64,000 bases of DNA from Talinum fruticosum (Eukaryota; Streptophyta; Magnoliopsida; Caryophyllales; Talinaceae): contig JAITYX010000046.1 in NCBI GenBank assembly GCA_021018815.1, forward strand, positions 638,501-702,500, given 5' to 3'. The position numbers and the translations under genes are program-made. The notes beneath the pieces are model-generated. The model did not search any database and was not told the DNA's origin. It was given only the letters and a program-made list of their open reading frames with translations. Shown in pieces: positions 10,996 to 23,375 of the stretch (position 1 is the first letter of the stretch; every line of letters starts with the position of its first letter).

Positions 10996-13053
10996 TAAAG
11001 GTTAGCTCTTGTAGAGTCTTGGTCACTCTAGAGAGGGTTAAATACGGTGATGAGGAAATTTTAACAATAATGGATGGGTTAAAGTTTAATCGAATAATCA
11101 AGATAATCCGAGTCTAGATTGGACTCGGAAAAGTATCAACTCGAAATTATGTAGAAACCCTCTTGGGGAAAAAAACCACGGCCAGTGCTAACCCAAGCAC
11201 CAAGTCAAATCCACTATTTTAAATCCATAAAATACAGTAGATCGACTCAACTAGAATTGCTCCTTGGACAATTCCATACAAAGTTTTCCTAGACTCGAAG
11301 TTCCCTTATATGATCTAGTAATTCCTAACCGAGGTAACCTTTACAACTAGGGACAACTTAGCTGAGTTAACCCTTACAGCTCAGTCAAGGGACCTTATTT
11401 AGAGAGTAAGAAAGAGTTTGTGACTCGATTACAAGACTTTACAACTCGGAAAAAGTGTTAAGTACGGACTTGGAGTTGTAAGATGAAGATTGAATGAGTA
11501 TTATACAAAGAGATATAATTTCAGCAATGCGTTCAATAATCTTTAAGTCTTGTGAAGTGGCTTCTATTTATAGGTGACCAAGCAAATTAGCCGTTGTGAC
11601 CATCTTCCGATTAGAAGTCCTCTCGTGACCATTGTAACGGTTCTTCCGAGTCGCTCGTAAAAGATCCATTGAGATGTGAACATTGTGCAATGGCTCTTAA
11701 CTCCTTAGGACGTCCCAATCCACTCGGTGGTGTCCGAAAAAGTAGGGTGGAAACCACCGTTGAGCTTAGCGTTGAAGATTTCTAATTTTGGAAATGGACA
11801 ACCCCGACAGAGTGTCTCGGACCTTAAACAATTCCTTACAGAGGTTTCCTAGACTCGGAACGTTATAACGGCTCTTGACTCATAAGAATTGCTCCCTTAA
11901 ATAATTCCTTACGAGTTTTCCTAGACTTAGAAATTCCCTTATCTAATCTAGTACTTCCTACCTGAGGTAACCTTTACAATTAGGGACAACCGAGCTAAGC
12001 TAACCCTTACGACTTAGTCAAGGGACCGTACTAAAAAGTAAGAAAAGTTTGTAATCGATTACAAGACTTTACAACTCGGAAAATATGAATTATAAGCTAG
12101 GAGTTGTAAGTAGAACATTGAATGAGTATTGTACTAAGAGATATAGTTTCAACAATGTGTTCAAGCAATCTTCAAGTCTTGTGAAGTACCTTCTATTTAT
12201 AGATCACCAAGCGGATTAGCCATTGTACCCGATTTCCGAACAAAAGTCCTCTCGTGATCGTTATAACGGTTCTTCCGAGTCGCTCCGAAAAGATCCGTTG
12301 AGATTTGAACATTATGCAACAACTCTTGGCTCATAAAGCTCGCTCCAGATCACTGCTAATGTCCGAAAAGTAGGGTGGAAACCAACGTTGATCTTAGCAT
12401 TGCAGCTTTTCTAATTTTTGAAACAGACAACCTTGATACAATGTCCGACCCTTATGCAGAAGTAGAAAAGCCTTGTCTGCTGGTGATTGATCGCTTGAAG
12501 CCGGTTACTTTTGTAATTCAAAAGAGAGATAACCTCATTTAGATAACCGACAAAAGTAAACCAATTTTGGTTCTCAAAGTATAAAATACTTTGGTCCAAG
12601 ATTAGGTACGAGATAATAATTTAATTATGGTCATTAAGTGCATAATTATCCGAGTCCTAGAAGAGTGGAATTTTCCGAGTCTAATATTCATTATACTCAA
12701 AAGTATAAAACACTTAGAAAGTTGAATGTAATTCACTTTATCTTAGCATATGAAGTCGAACTTAGTTTGAAAGAGTTAGAGTGAATGTTTGATCATACGA
12801 TAAATCTGAGTGATGTCCGAGTGACTCAAAACCATCGACTGAATTGATGAACAAGAGTGTGCTTTCCGAGTCGATCAAAATCAAATGAAATCATATGCGG
12901 TAGTTTCAGTAACACTCGTAAAAGTTTCTATAACACTTAGAGCAGCTTCTATAACATTCGAATGACTTGTAATCAAAACTTAGAAGGGTTGAAGTTTGTA
13001 CCTGATTCCTTGATCGTACTCAGAATTATATAAATGGAGAATCTGAATCTTCA
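10996..13053 (-). mobile_element. Antisense copia LTR with duplicated promoter block
   Basis: This is a solo LTR of the same copia family, minus strand, flanked by ATTAA (10991-10995) and ACTAA (13054-13058), a 5-bp duplication with one mismatch. The first base pair is degraded (TA for TG). It is about 450 bp longer than the others because about 11245-11825 is repeated at about 11888-12448, with a short extra piece between. Both blocks carry a minus-strand TATA box (11564-11573 and 12193-12202). The right half shares diagnostic stretches with the half-LTRs of the tandem array, more than the LTRs of copies 1 and 2 do. Confidence 0.82.
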
Positions 13054-13808
13054 ACTAACTCGGCAACTCTATTTTTACTTATTTTAATTTGCTCCTCGGC
13101 ATTTCCGATCGAAAAATAACAAAGAAAGGGATTTTTATTTCGACGACTAGGCCATGGACCGAGACTAATCACCTCGGTCATGGCCCATGGCTAGCGCCGT
13201 GAAGCGTACGACACTAGCTCTCACCGACGCCGGACGGTCACAGGGTAGGGCTTTGGTCCAAACTGGTGTTTACACACCGATTTGGTCCAAAAGCCCTACG
13301 ATAGAATTAAATTAATTCTAATTTGTTTTATTTTTAGTTGTAAAACAATTTGTCGAGGCTCTTATAAATATTTCTTGAAATAAAATAATTATTCAAATCG
13401 CCAATCTCCTTTGCTTAATTTATTTTTTTAGATTTTAAAAACCGGAAATCCTAATATGAGATACATCCCCATTTCAAAAAAGTATCACCTTTGAAAATTG
13501 TCTTTATCTTCAAAACAGAGAAACCCCGGCAATTCGTGGGAAGCTCGGTCCCTAAAAAGTCCGATTCCGGTGCTTAACGGACAAGGGTGCGCAGACGGGC
13601 CATGGTTCCTACAGTGGTGACTCGAGCGAGGATATAATATCACTTATTAAGAGGGTGAAACTTGAAAGTTTGAGTTTTGAGTTTTGAGTTTTACTAATGT
13701 GTTTTTCATTAGACATCTTGCATTTAGGCAATCTTGAACATAGTTGTCTTTTTTAATTTCAAACCTTAGGCTTTGCTTTTTAAAAAGAATTTTCAATGAG
13801 ATCGAACT
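13054..13808 (+). repeat. Second copy of the older repeat, right part
   Basis: 13060-13330 matches 7335-7600 (GCTCCTCGGCATTTC, GCCATGGACCGAGACTAA, GGTCCAAA...GGTGTTTACACACCG). It continues with AT-rich sequence and a stretch near 13550-13630 with GTCCG...GGTGCTTAACGGACAA and GTGGTGACTC, which resembles the LTR end and primer-site area of Tat/Ogre-like elements (weak, from memory). 13660-13690 has a short GAGTTTT tandem repeat. No gene is seen. Confidence 0.45.
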
Positions 13809-16727
13809 TGTAACACCCCTAGACCCACCCTAGGAGTATTACATGCCAGTGGTTCCCGAGAGGAACCCCTAAGGCTACTTATGATCTCAACTTAGGGTTA
13901 ATAACCTTTTCTTGGATTTGCGGAAGCGCAGTTCTAGGTTTTTGAAGGTTTTTCGGAAATTTCGGCAGAGTTTCCTCTATAACATGGCTAATCCCATAGG
14001 CTTAAAGCCCTAACCTCGCGCGAAACACATTCATAACTCAACGAGCCACACTCTCGGAGTATCACAACATAACTCAATGAGCCACACACTCGGAGTATTC
14101 ACATAGGGCTTTCATATTATACATAGTAAGTTAAACATACATCCGATCCTTACAAACATAAAAATTATAAAGTATATAATAAGTCCGGAGATCTCCTATC
14201 CATTGGTCCGCTTCTTCTAACGACCAAAAGCAACTTCGAGGAGTCTTAACATCTCGTACTTGAAATTTTGGTGAGGTCATGAGCTCCACGAGCCCAGTGA
14301 ATAACCCAAACCCACCCGGGTTTCACTTTGCACATTAATTCATTAACAAACATACATAAGTTCAATATTCGTTCATAACATGCGATTCGGATCATACATG
14401 CTCAAGACATGCGAGATTCTAAACTTACCAACTTGCCAAGAAACATAATGACATCAATTACTAATGAATTAAATCAAACGTACTTCATTCATCTTTCTAC
14501 GCAAGTACTTCATAGCATCATTCATCATGTAAGGTATTCATCACATAAATCATATTTTACTTCTCATCGTATTCATTTCTTATGAAATCAGGATTCGTTC
14601 TTCTTCTTATTCTTCTTCTTGGGTTCAATCGTGCATTTCATAAATCATTTATTCTTTCTTTCTTGTTCATCATGCACAATCATTCGATTCTTCATATCGT
14701 AATTCTTTAAGTCTTCCTAGTTTCGAATGGAAGAAGATTTATGTTCCGCTCTAAAGACCCAGCTTTTGGAGCCAAAATAATTCATGGGCTCGGTTCTTGG
14801 AGGCAAAATAATTTGTGGCCTCGAGGCAAAATAATTCATGGCCTCGAGGCTTGCCTCACTCGAAGGACGCATACTCGTCAATAATTCGTAGAAGCAAATT
14901 AATTCATGGCTTCGGGTTGACGGACACCTCTATGGCATTAGCTTCAGAGGGTTCTTTAATTCATGGGGTCTTAGATCAATAACACAATCCTTTCTCCCTT
15001 CTTTAGTTGTTTATGTTTCTTGTTTTCTTATTACTTATACATAAGATACACTTAATTCACATAATTCATGATTATCGACTCCATACGTAACTCTTTTGCA
15101 AGTAACAATTTACATAAGCAAGTTCTAACTCAAGTACAATAAATTCATTTCACATATGCATGCTTATGTCATTTACAATCAGCGTTATTTAAGATGAACA
15201 CATAATCATATTAACATGTCAATTAGGATTCCTAATCAATGAACTCATCGTTTTCATGATTGCGTAATATCGCGCATAGGTGGTTTATGATTCTACAGAC
15301 TTTCCTTAATCAATATATATATCTTTTAATCTAGCCATATACCTTCTTAAATTTCAGTTCTTAATTCGAGTTACTTAATTAATTCCGATTTAGCCCAAAA
15401 CAAGCACATTTTCACTTAAAATTGCATATCTCCCAATCTACTCATCCAATGCATACTAAATTTTACAAGAACGTTCCATAAATTGCACGAAGGTGTAGTA
15501 CAATTTTCAGGAAATTTGGGCTACACATGAATTCATAGAAATTCGGACAAGATGCATATTTATTGAAAATCGCACATAAGTCATGAACTTAACTTTCGAT
15601 TTTTCTCCCTAATTCTGTTCAAGCTAATCTCATCCAATTCTCAATAATCATGCTCAATAATACTTAAACATCACAAATTCAGAACTAGATATCACATAAT
15701 CACAACATGCTCTTTAATTCGTGAGTTGCTAATTTAGTGAATTTAAGCCTTTAACTTCTTCAATTAAACCTAGGGTTTCCAATTTCATACTTCGAATTCA
15801 TGTTCAATCCACCTAATTTATTTTATTTTAGAGGGTGAATTTAGATTACTCACCTTGGATTCTTAGAGGTTATAAGAATTTCAGCTTTGGAAGGGTTTGG
15901 ATTGGGTGTTTTTGCTCTTCCTCTTCTCTCGTTTCGAGTTCCCTTTTCTTCTTCTACCTCTTGATTTCTACCTCTTCTTCCTACCTCTGTTTCGGTTCTT
16001 TGTCCCTCTTGTTCGGTCTCTCTACTCTTCTCTTTCTTCGCTCTACTCGGTCTCCCGAGCTCTCGCTCTCCCTTGCCCATCGACAGCGGCGCCTTCGCCA
16101 TTCAAGCGGCCACCAGCCACCGGCTCTCGCGCTCTGTCCCTCTCTCGCTCTCTCGCTCCGTTCTGCTCCCTCTCGCTTCCCTCTCTCGCTCTCCCTCTAC
16201 TTCTTTTCGTTTTCCTCTCGCTTCGTTTCCGCTCTCGCTTCCTCTTCTCTTTCCTTGCTTCGCTTCGCTTCTTTCGTTCCCTTTCCTCTTCCTCTTGGTC
16301 TCCCTCTACTCTCTCCCGCTTTCCCTCGCTTTCCCGTTTCTATTTCTCGCTTCTTTTCCTCTCTCTGCCCTGGTTCCTCTTCATCCCGGGTTGGTTTCTC
16401 TCTCCTAATTTCCTTATTCCACCTAATTAGCTTTGCTGCTCCCTTTCAATTGGACCCCCTCTCTCTCTTTGCTTAATTCCTTGCCGGCTTCCTCCTCAAT
16501 ACTAGCCATCCCTTTTTCATTTTCCTTTCTTTTTATTCTAATTGGGCCCGGACTAGCTTCACAAGGCCCAGCTTTAGCTAGCCCACGCTCCAGCTTCAGT
16601 TCTCGGCTTATAATTTCGACTCGGAAAAATTAATAATTCACTTAATTTAATAAATTTGAATTTTTCATTTAACTTTTAATAATTTAATTCACTAGCAAGC
16701 AAACACATGAAATTTCGGGGTCTTACA
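13809..16727 (-). mobile_element. Ty3/gypsy LTR, antisense, apparently solo
   Basis: The plus strand starts TGTAACACCCC and ends GGGGTCTTACA, the long terminal inverted motifs of plant Ty3/gypsy (chromovirus-type) LTRs. Read on the minus strand it opens TGTAAGACCCCGAAATTTC, runs through an AT-rich and then GGGCCC-containing zone, a purine-rich tract (complement of the CT-rich 15900-16430) and ends before AGTTC. No internal domain adjoins it. The flanks GAACT and TACCG do not match, so no target duplication is seen. Long ORFs in the CT-rich tract are compositional and not genes. Confidence 0.75.
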
Positions 16728-17257
16728 TACCGCTAACCCAAATAAGCTCAACTAGACTTGATTGTGAGGGAGGTGGTACCCTTTCCCTCATAACACACTC
16801 TCTTTGGTTTACCAAAAGGCACTAAGGATTCTTGTGTTTTCTTATCGTGTACTCGACTGGAGGACTAAATGCTTGGACTATGAGACACCATGTATCCTAT
16901 CTAGATTGATCCCTCTTTTGGCCATAGACCCTTGGTTGTTTAGGTGGTCCTTTTCTCTTCATTTTCATGCTTGGATAAATATGGTTGTTTTAAGTATTTA
17001 ATCTTTTAGTTGTGAGCCTTTCGGTTAGGTGAGAAGTAATGTTTAACCCTTGCATGGAAGCAAATAAAATACCATAATTAATTTCCTCGAATTGATCCAT
17101 TATTTGCATTTTAGCCAAAAGTTTAAAATTGCCTTTTCTTTTTAGCTCGATCTATTAACTCCATTTCGAGTCATCCCAAAACTCATCTCAGTCTAAGTAG
17201 TCTAGGTTTCAGGTAGCCACCAGTTGTAGAGCTTAGCAGGCGTCGGCCACCAACGGT
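16728..17257. other. Unassigned AT-rich stretch
   Basis: No gene, repeat unit or known motif is recognised. It is the far-side flank of the gypsy LTR and ends with GGTCGGTCGG where the tandem array begins. A 65-residue ORF here has no recognisable features. Confidence 0.4.
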
Positions 17258-17401
17258 CGGTCGGTTAGAATCAAATGAAAACATATGCAATTGTTTCTAT
17301 ATTACTCGTAATGACTTGTAACCAAAACTTAGGAAGGATGCAGTTCGTACTGTGTCATTGATAGTACTAAGAATGATATAAATTTAGAGTCCGAGTCTTC
17401 A
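17258..17401 (-). repeat. Unit 1 antisense half-LTR (5'-terminal part only)
   Basis: The first array unit begins here within the half-LTR, near TCGGTTAGAATC, and reaches the LTR terminus GTCTTCA at 17401. The rest of the half-LTR is absent, so this is the left edge of the array. Confidence 0.75.
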
Positions 17402-17867
17402 AGTTGACTCGGGTGAAACTAACCTAGGAATTATTATATGTTTGCACTTTCCGAGTCACTCAAAAACTATACTCGAGTCCGACTCTATATTTGAGAAAAA
17501 TGGACTTCAAACTTCGAAATCATCTCCGGATTAGTGGAGAATTTCATAAAGTTCTTTTAAAATTTCTCTTTTCTCTCTCTCTACTGCGCGCATCGATCAG
17601 CTGAACTACCCGTTGGGAGAAAAACACTAGAATTCTAACCGTTGGAGAGAGAACTGTCGCACTTGTCCGAGACGACCGTTAAAGGATTAGGTTATAACGA
17701 ACTCTAAAGGACATTTCTCTCCCTTTTCCTTTATTTCGCTACTATACTCTCTTCTAACCTCATCTCTCGCTTACTTGCTCTCGCACAATAAGATCTCTAT
17801 ATTCCCAGTACTTTTCGCTCTCTCTCGTTCCTTCGAGCTCATTCTCTGTCACTTGAAAATCATCGCC

Positions 17868-18634
17868 ATACCTAAAAGAGGTTCACCAAAGAATTTCTAG
17901 GGTCCGTAACCAAGAAACCTAGAACCAAGCAAACTCAAGAGGGTCCTTCTAATCCCTCCAAAATCTTCTTCACCCAACACCTCACGTTGGATGAGAAGTT
18001 CTTCCCAACCACATCCTTCTCATGGTTAAATCACATCAAAACCACTCGGAGTCTACAACTTCCTTTACTTCAGTGAGGTTATTTACCTAGAACTCGTTGT
18101 TGAATTCTATTATAATCTTTCCCGCTCCGAAGGTGTCCTCACCTCAAGATTGTACGACACAGCTTGTACGCATAAACCTTTCCCTCCTCCATCGTCTATT
18201 CAAAGTTTCCTCTCTCTTTCTCAACTGCAATCCTATCTCTTTCAACTAGATTACAAATGAGTTCTTTGAAAAATACACAAAGGAAGTCCCTGCGTCACGG
18301 ATGAATTTCTCGGTGACTTAGATGAAGACCGAGGCTAGAGTTCTCTGTTTCCTTCTTATGAGAACTTTCTTCTCTCATCATTCAAGCAAAGAGAACTCTA
18401 ACTCAAAGATTCTCAAAGCTTTATTTAATAATCTCGAGCGCTATGATGTAGACCTCTTCCTAGCTATCATTGAGAAGATGGCCATTATGCCACTCGGGAA
18501 AAGAAAAACTCTTTTTTGTTTTTGGAGCCCTTCTAACTTTAGTTGTCAAGCAGTTTAAGGTTCCCCTTCCCTCGGACCCAAATGTAGTGTTAGAGGCTAC
18601 CATCATATTTCGCAGACGGAACTTCTCGAGTCCT
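17868..18634 (+). pseudogene. Unit 1 env-like half ORF
   Basis: It starts at ATACCTAAAAGAG, where the full element has ATG. Recognisable pieces are FFPTTSFSWLN, LLMRTFFSHHSSKEN and KALFNNLERYDVDLF. The frame is lost several times. The spacer before it (17402-17867) has lost about 14 bp that include the TATA box seen in other units, so a promoter is unlikely here. The end at 18634 is the shared chimeric junction, here CTTCTCGAGTCCTAA. Confidence 0.8.
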
Positions 18635-19340
18635 AAAAGTGCTCCAATTAGATGGTGGTGTCTCGAAAAGTAAGGTAAAAACCAACGTTGAGCTTATCGT
18701 TGAAAATTTTCATTTTTGAAAACAGACAACCTTGCCACAAGCATCTCGAGCCTTTTATAGAAGTATAAAAGCCTTGTCTACTGGTGATTAATAGCTTGAA
18801 GCCGATTACTTTTGTAATTCAAAAATAAGATAACCTCGTTTAGATAACCTACGAAAGTAAACAATTCGGTTCTCAAAGTACAAAATACTTTGGTCCAAGA
18901 TTAGCCACGAGATAATAATTTAATTAAGGTAATTAAGTGCAAAATTATCTTAGGCCTAGAGGAGTGGAATTTTCTAAGTCTAATATTCATTACACTCGGA
19001 ATCCATCGAGTCGAGTCTTAGGAAAGATCAAGTTATAAAGAAAATATCGAGTATAAGTACATGATGTAGACAAATAATTCTCTAACAAACATGCTGACTT
19101 AGAAAGATAAATTCACGTTGTAAGTTACTTTACCTCGTAATATAAACTTAGATTAAAAGTGTTAGATAGATGGTTTGAACATGAGATAAAATTAAGTAGT
19201 GTCTAAGTGACTTAGAAACATCTCGCAATAGTTTCTATATTACTCGGAATGACTTCTAATCAAAACTTAGCAAGGATGCGGTTTGTACTTGAGTCCTTGA
19301 TAGTACTAAGAATCATATAAATTTAGAGTCCGAATCGTCA
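18624..19340 (-). repeat. Unit 2 antisense half-LTR
   Basis: It matches the complement of roughly the first 780 bp of the copia LTR: AAAACCAACGTTGAGCTT, ACTTTGGTCCAAGATTA and the terminus at 19340. It is fused on the left to the env-like frame of unit 1 and on the right directly to the pol/env-type spacer. Confidence 0.85.
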
Positions 19341-19795
19341 AGTTGACTTCGGTGAAACGAGCTAGGAGTTATTATAAGTTTGTGCTTTACGAGTCACTCG
19401 AAACTATACTCGAGTCGGACTCGGCTTTGAGAAAAATGGACTTTAAACTTTTGAAATCATCTATAGATTAGTGGAGAAATTGAGAAATTTCTCTTTTCTC
19501 TCTCTCTACCGCGCGCATCGATCAATGAACTAGTCGTTGGGAGAAAGACACTGGAATACTAACCGTTGGAGGCAGTAATCGTCACACCTATCTAAGGCGA
19601 TCATTAGAGGATTAGGTGAGAACAAATTTTGAAGGGCATTCCTTTTGGGATAAATAGCATCCCTTTTCCTTTATGTCGTTACTTTACTCTCTTCTAACCT
19701 AATCTCTCGCACACTAAGATCTCTGTATTCTCGGCACTCTTTCTCTCACTCTCGTTCCTTGCAGCTCATTCTCTATCTCTTAAAAATCATGAGCC

Positions 19796-20564
19796 ATACC
19801 TAAAAGAGGTTTAGCCAAAGACTTTCTAGGGTCTATAACCAAGAAACCTAGAACCAAGTTAACTCAAGAGAATGCTTCTAACCCCTCTAAAATCTTCATC
19901 ACCCAACACCTAACGTTGGATGAGAAGTTCTTCCCAACAACATCCTTCTCGTGGTTGAATCACATCAAAACCACTCGGAGTCTACAACTTCCTTTGCTTT
20001 AGTGAGTTTATTTAAGCAGTAACTCGTTGTTGATTTCTATTATAAGCTTTCCTGCTCCGAGAATGTCATCACCTCAAGAGTTCGCGACACGGTTGTGCGC
20101 ATAAACCTTTCCCCTGCTCCATCGTCTCTTCAAAGTTTCCTTACTCTTTCTCAACTACAATCCCATCTCATTCAATGAGATTACGGATGAGTTCTTTGAA
20201 AAATACGCCAAGGAAGTCCCGGAAGAATTTCTCGGTGACTCACACGAGATGAAGACCGACGCCGGACTTCTCTGTTTCCTTCGATGAGAACTTTCTTCTC
20301 TCCTCATTCAAGTAAAGAGAATCCTAACTTAAAGATTCTCAAAGCTTTGTTTGATATTCTCGAGGGCTACGATGTAGACATCTTCCCGATTATCATTGAG
20401 CGGATGCCCACTGTAGCAGCTCGGGCAAACAAAAACTCTCCTCTTTCCCTTGGAGCCCTTCTAATTGTAGTTTTCAACATGTTTAAGGTTCCCTTCCCTC
20501 ATACGTAAATGTAGTGTTAGAGGCGACCATCGTTGTTGGCAAGAAGGAACTTCTTGACTCCTAA
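19796..20564 (+). pseudogene. Unit 2 env-like half ORF
   Basis: It has an ATA start position, a TATA box at about 19649 (GATAAATAGCATCC) and a CT-rich leader. Pieces visible are FFPTTSFSWLNHIKTT, MRTFFSPHSSKENPN, KALFDILEGYDVDIFP and LGALLIVVFNMFKVPFP. The end LLDS followed by TAA at 20562-20564 comes from antisense LTR sequence. A 10-15 bp loss near 20220 removes part of the PxSRKNFSVTRMKTE block. Confidence 0.82.
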
Positions 20565-21330
20565 AGGTGCTCTAATGAGCTGGTGGTGTCTAAAAAGTAA
20601 GGTGAAAACAACTGTTGAGCTTACAGTTGAAGATTTCCAGTTTTGAACACGGACAACCTTGACATAGCGTTTGAGCCTTGTGTAGAAATAGAAGAGCCTT
20701 GTCTGCTGGTGATTGACATCTTGAAGCCGATTACTTTGGTAATTCAAAAATATGATAACCTTGTTTAGATAACCTACAAAAGTAAACAATTTTGGTTCTC
20801 AATGTAGAAAATACTTTAGTCCAAGATTAGGCACGGATAATAATTTAATTAAGGTAATTAAGTGCAAAATTATCTTACTCCTAGAGGAGTGGAATTTTCC
20901 GAGTCTAATATTCATTACACTTAGAATCCATTAGAGTCGAGTCTTAGGAAAGATCAAGTTATAAAGAAAATATCGAGTATAAGTACATGATCTAGACAAA
21001 TAATTCTCTAAAAAGATGCTGATTTAGAAAGATGAATTAACGCCGTATTTCACTTTACCTCGAATATGAAGTCGGAACTTATATTAAAACTGTTAGAGAG
21101 ATGGTTTGAACATGCGATAAAACTAAGTAGTGTCTAAGTGACCGAGAAACATCGAGTGTGAGTTAAAGAACAAGAATGTGTTTTTGAGTCGGTTAGAATC
21201 GAACGAAAACATATATAATAGTTTCTATGTTACTCAAAATGACTTGTAATCAAAACTTAGGAATGATGCGGTTTGTACGTGAGTCCTTGATAGTACTAAA
21301 AATAATATAAATTCAGAGTTTGAGTCTTCA
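20551..21330 (-). repeat. Unit 3 antisense half-LTR
   Basis: A full-length half-LTR of 780 bp from the env junction TTCTTGACTCCTAAAGG to the LTR terminus GAGTCTTCA at 21330. It can be used as a reference for the module. Confidence 0.87.
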
Positions 21331-21770
21331 ATTGGACTCGGTGAAACTAAGCTAGGAGTTTTTATATGTTTCTGTTTTCTTAGTCACCGACTTTGAACTT
21401 TTGTAATCATCTCTACATTAGTTGAGAATTTGAGAAATTTCTTTTAAAATTTATCTTTTGATCTCTCTCTACCGCGCGCATCGATCGGTGAACTAGCTGT
21501 TGGGAGAAAGAAATGGAATTCTAATCGTTAGAGGCGAGAACCATCACATCCGTCTAAGGCGACCATTGGAGGATTTGGTCGAACAAATTCCGAAGGACAT
21601 TCCTTTCACTATAAATAGCATCCCTTTTCCATTATTTCGCGACTTTACTTTCTTCTAACCTAATCTCTCGCTTACAAGCTCTCGCACACTAAGATCTCTT
21701 TATTCTCAGCACTCTCTCTCTCCCTCTCGTTCCTTGGAGCTCATTCTCTATCACTTGAAAATCATCAGCC

Positions 21771-22373
21771 ATACCTATAAGAGGTTCAGCCCAAGACTTT
21801 CTCGGTCCGTAACCAAGAAACCTAGAACCAAGCAAACTCAACAGAATCCTTCTAACCCCTCCAAAATCTTCGTCACACAACACCTCATGTTGGATGAGAA
21901 GTTCTTCCCAATCACATCCTTTTCGTGGTCGAAACACATCAAAACCACTCGGAGTCTACTATTTCCTTTCCTTTAGTCATTTTATTTACCAAGAACTCGT
22001 TGTTGTTCTATTATAATCTTTCCCGCTCCGTTGGTGTCATCACCTCAGGAGTTTGCGACATAGTGTTGGTCATAAACCTTCCCATCCTCCATCGCCTCTT
22101 CAAAGTTTCCTCTCTCTTTCCCCACTCGCAATCCCATCTCTTTCAACGAGATTACGGACGAGTTCTTTAAAAACACGCCAAGGAAGTCTCTATGTCACGG
22201 AAGAATTTCTCAATGACTCGGATGAAGACTGAGGCCGGACTTCTCTGTTTCCTTCGATGAGAACTTTCTTCTCTCATCATTCAAGTAAAGATAATTCTAA
22301 CTCAAAGATTCTCAATGCTTTATTCGATATTCTCGAGGGCTACGACGTGGAAGAGCAGATGGACACTGTAGCC
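21771..22373 (+). pseudogene. Unit 3 env-like half ORF, cut by a chromovirus
   Basis: The TATA box is at 21607-21617 and the start position is ATA. Visible pieces are FFPITSFSWSKHIKTTRS, LLHRLFKVSSLF and MRTFFSHHSSKDNSNSKIL. After GYDV the sequence loses about 20 bp (DLFPAII), continues EQMDTVA and then passes at about 22374 into chromovirus integrase. The 3' end of the ORF and the left part of the next half-LTR are missing, so the chromovirus fragment replaced them. Confidence 0.82.
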
Positions 22374-22399
22374 ACCATTAAAATGGACCCATCGGAGGC

Positions 22400-22986
22400 C
22401 TTATGGAAGAAGATATTGAGTTGGAACGATTGGGATAAAGCATTTACCATAGGGCCGAAATGACACAAGATACAATTAAAAGGATTCGGATGATACAAGA
22501 ACATATCCGTGAAGCTTAGAGCGGACAAAAGAGTTATGGAAACCAATGGAGAAAACCCTTGGAGGTCCAAGGAGGAGACATGGTGTTCCTAAGAGTTTCC
22601 CCAACAAAAGGTGGAAGGGATTCAGCATAAAAGGAAAATTGAGCTCTACATACGTCGGACCTTATGAGATTAGGAAGAAATTGAACTTTGTGGCTTACAA
22701 ACTAGCATTACCTTCCGACTCGGAGCACGTGCACAATGTGTTTTATAGATCTCAACTTCGGAAAAATATATCCGATCCAAGCCACATCATAGACCCTGGG
22801 CCCATTATAGTCGCCCGTAATTTAGCCTACGAAGAACAACCCATACGGACAACGGATCGGAGAATCAAACAACTCTGCAATAAGGCCATCCCATTAGTCA
22901 AGATATTGTGGGCAAGCCATACTTCCACGGAAGCCACTTGGGAAATTGAAGAGGACATGAAAAAGAAATACCCTCACCTATTTTAA
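22400..22986 (+). pseudogene. Chromovirus integrase C-terminus and chromodomain
   Basis: The first part (22400-22550), with GPK-MTQDTIKRIRMIQEHI in a frame interrupted by stops, and KSYG...PLEVQGGDMVFL match the integrase C-terminal region of plant chromoviruses. 22546-22986 is one open stretch: WKGFSIKGKLSSTYVGPYEI (GPY/F module), the VFYRSQLRK stretch, then a chromodomain-like end LVKILWASHTSTEATWEIEE and KKKYPHLF before TAA. Chromodomains direct integration to heterochromatin in this family. The layout and C-terminal chromodomain suggest a Tekay/Del-like clade; a tree would be needed. It is not functional because the rest of pol is absent. Confidence 0.88.
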
Positions 22987-23033
22987 GATAATGTCGTCTA
23001 GTCTTACTTGCAAGTTTTGGGGATGAAACTTAT

Positions 23034-23048
23034 TTTAAGGGGGAAAAC
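23034..23048 (+). other. Polypurine tract of the chromovirus
   Basis: TTTTAAGGGGGAAAAC directly precedes the LTR. It is preceded by TTTTGGGGATGAAAC, the usual context in plant chromoviruses. Confidence 0.8.
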
Positions 23049-23260
23049 TATAATGCCCCAACCTTAATCCAATACATCAATAAAGATGAATAAATATTAA
23101 TGAGCGCGTGCTTTTCAATTGACACTTTCATTCCTCATTATCATGTATATTATGTACTTGTTCAAATAACCATATTATGTCTTGCAGGACTCGAATGATG
23201 ATAACGACGCATGGCCAAAAATACATAAATAAATTAATGAACAAATAAATTATGCTTTGT

Positions 23261-23375
<115 letters not shown>

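Noticed and set aside
6689..13808. Firm assignment to the Tat/Ogre lineage
   Set aside because: No coding domain adjoins, and the resemblance rests on short LTR-end motifs recalled from memory.
15835..16633. Overlapping Ser/Leu-rich ORFs of up to 213 codons
   Set aside because: They lie in a CT-rich tract inside an antisense gypsy LTR; open frames in several phases at once come from composition, and no domain is visible.
13809..16727. A target duplication for the gypsy LTR
   Set aside because: The flanks GAACT and TACCG do not match; none is claimed.
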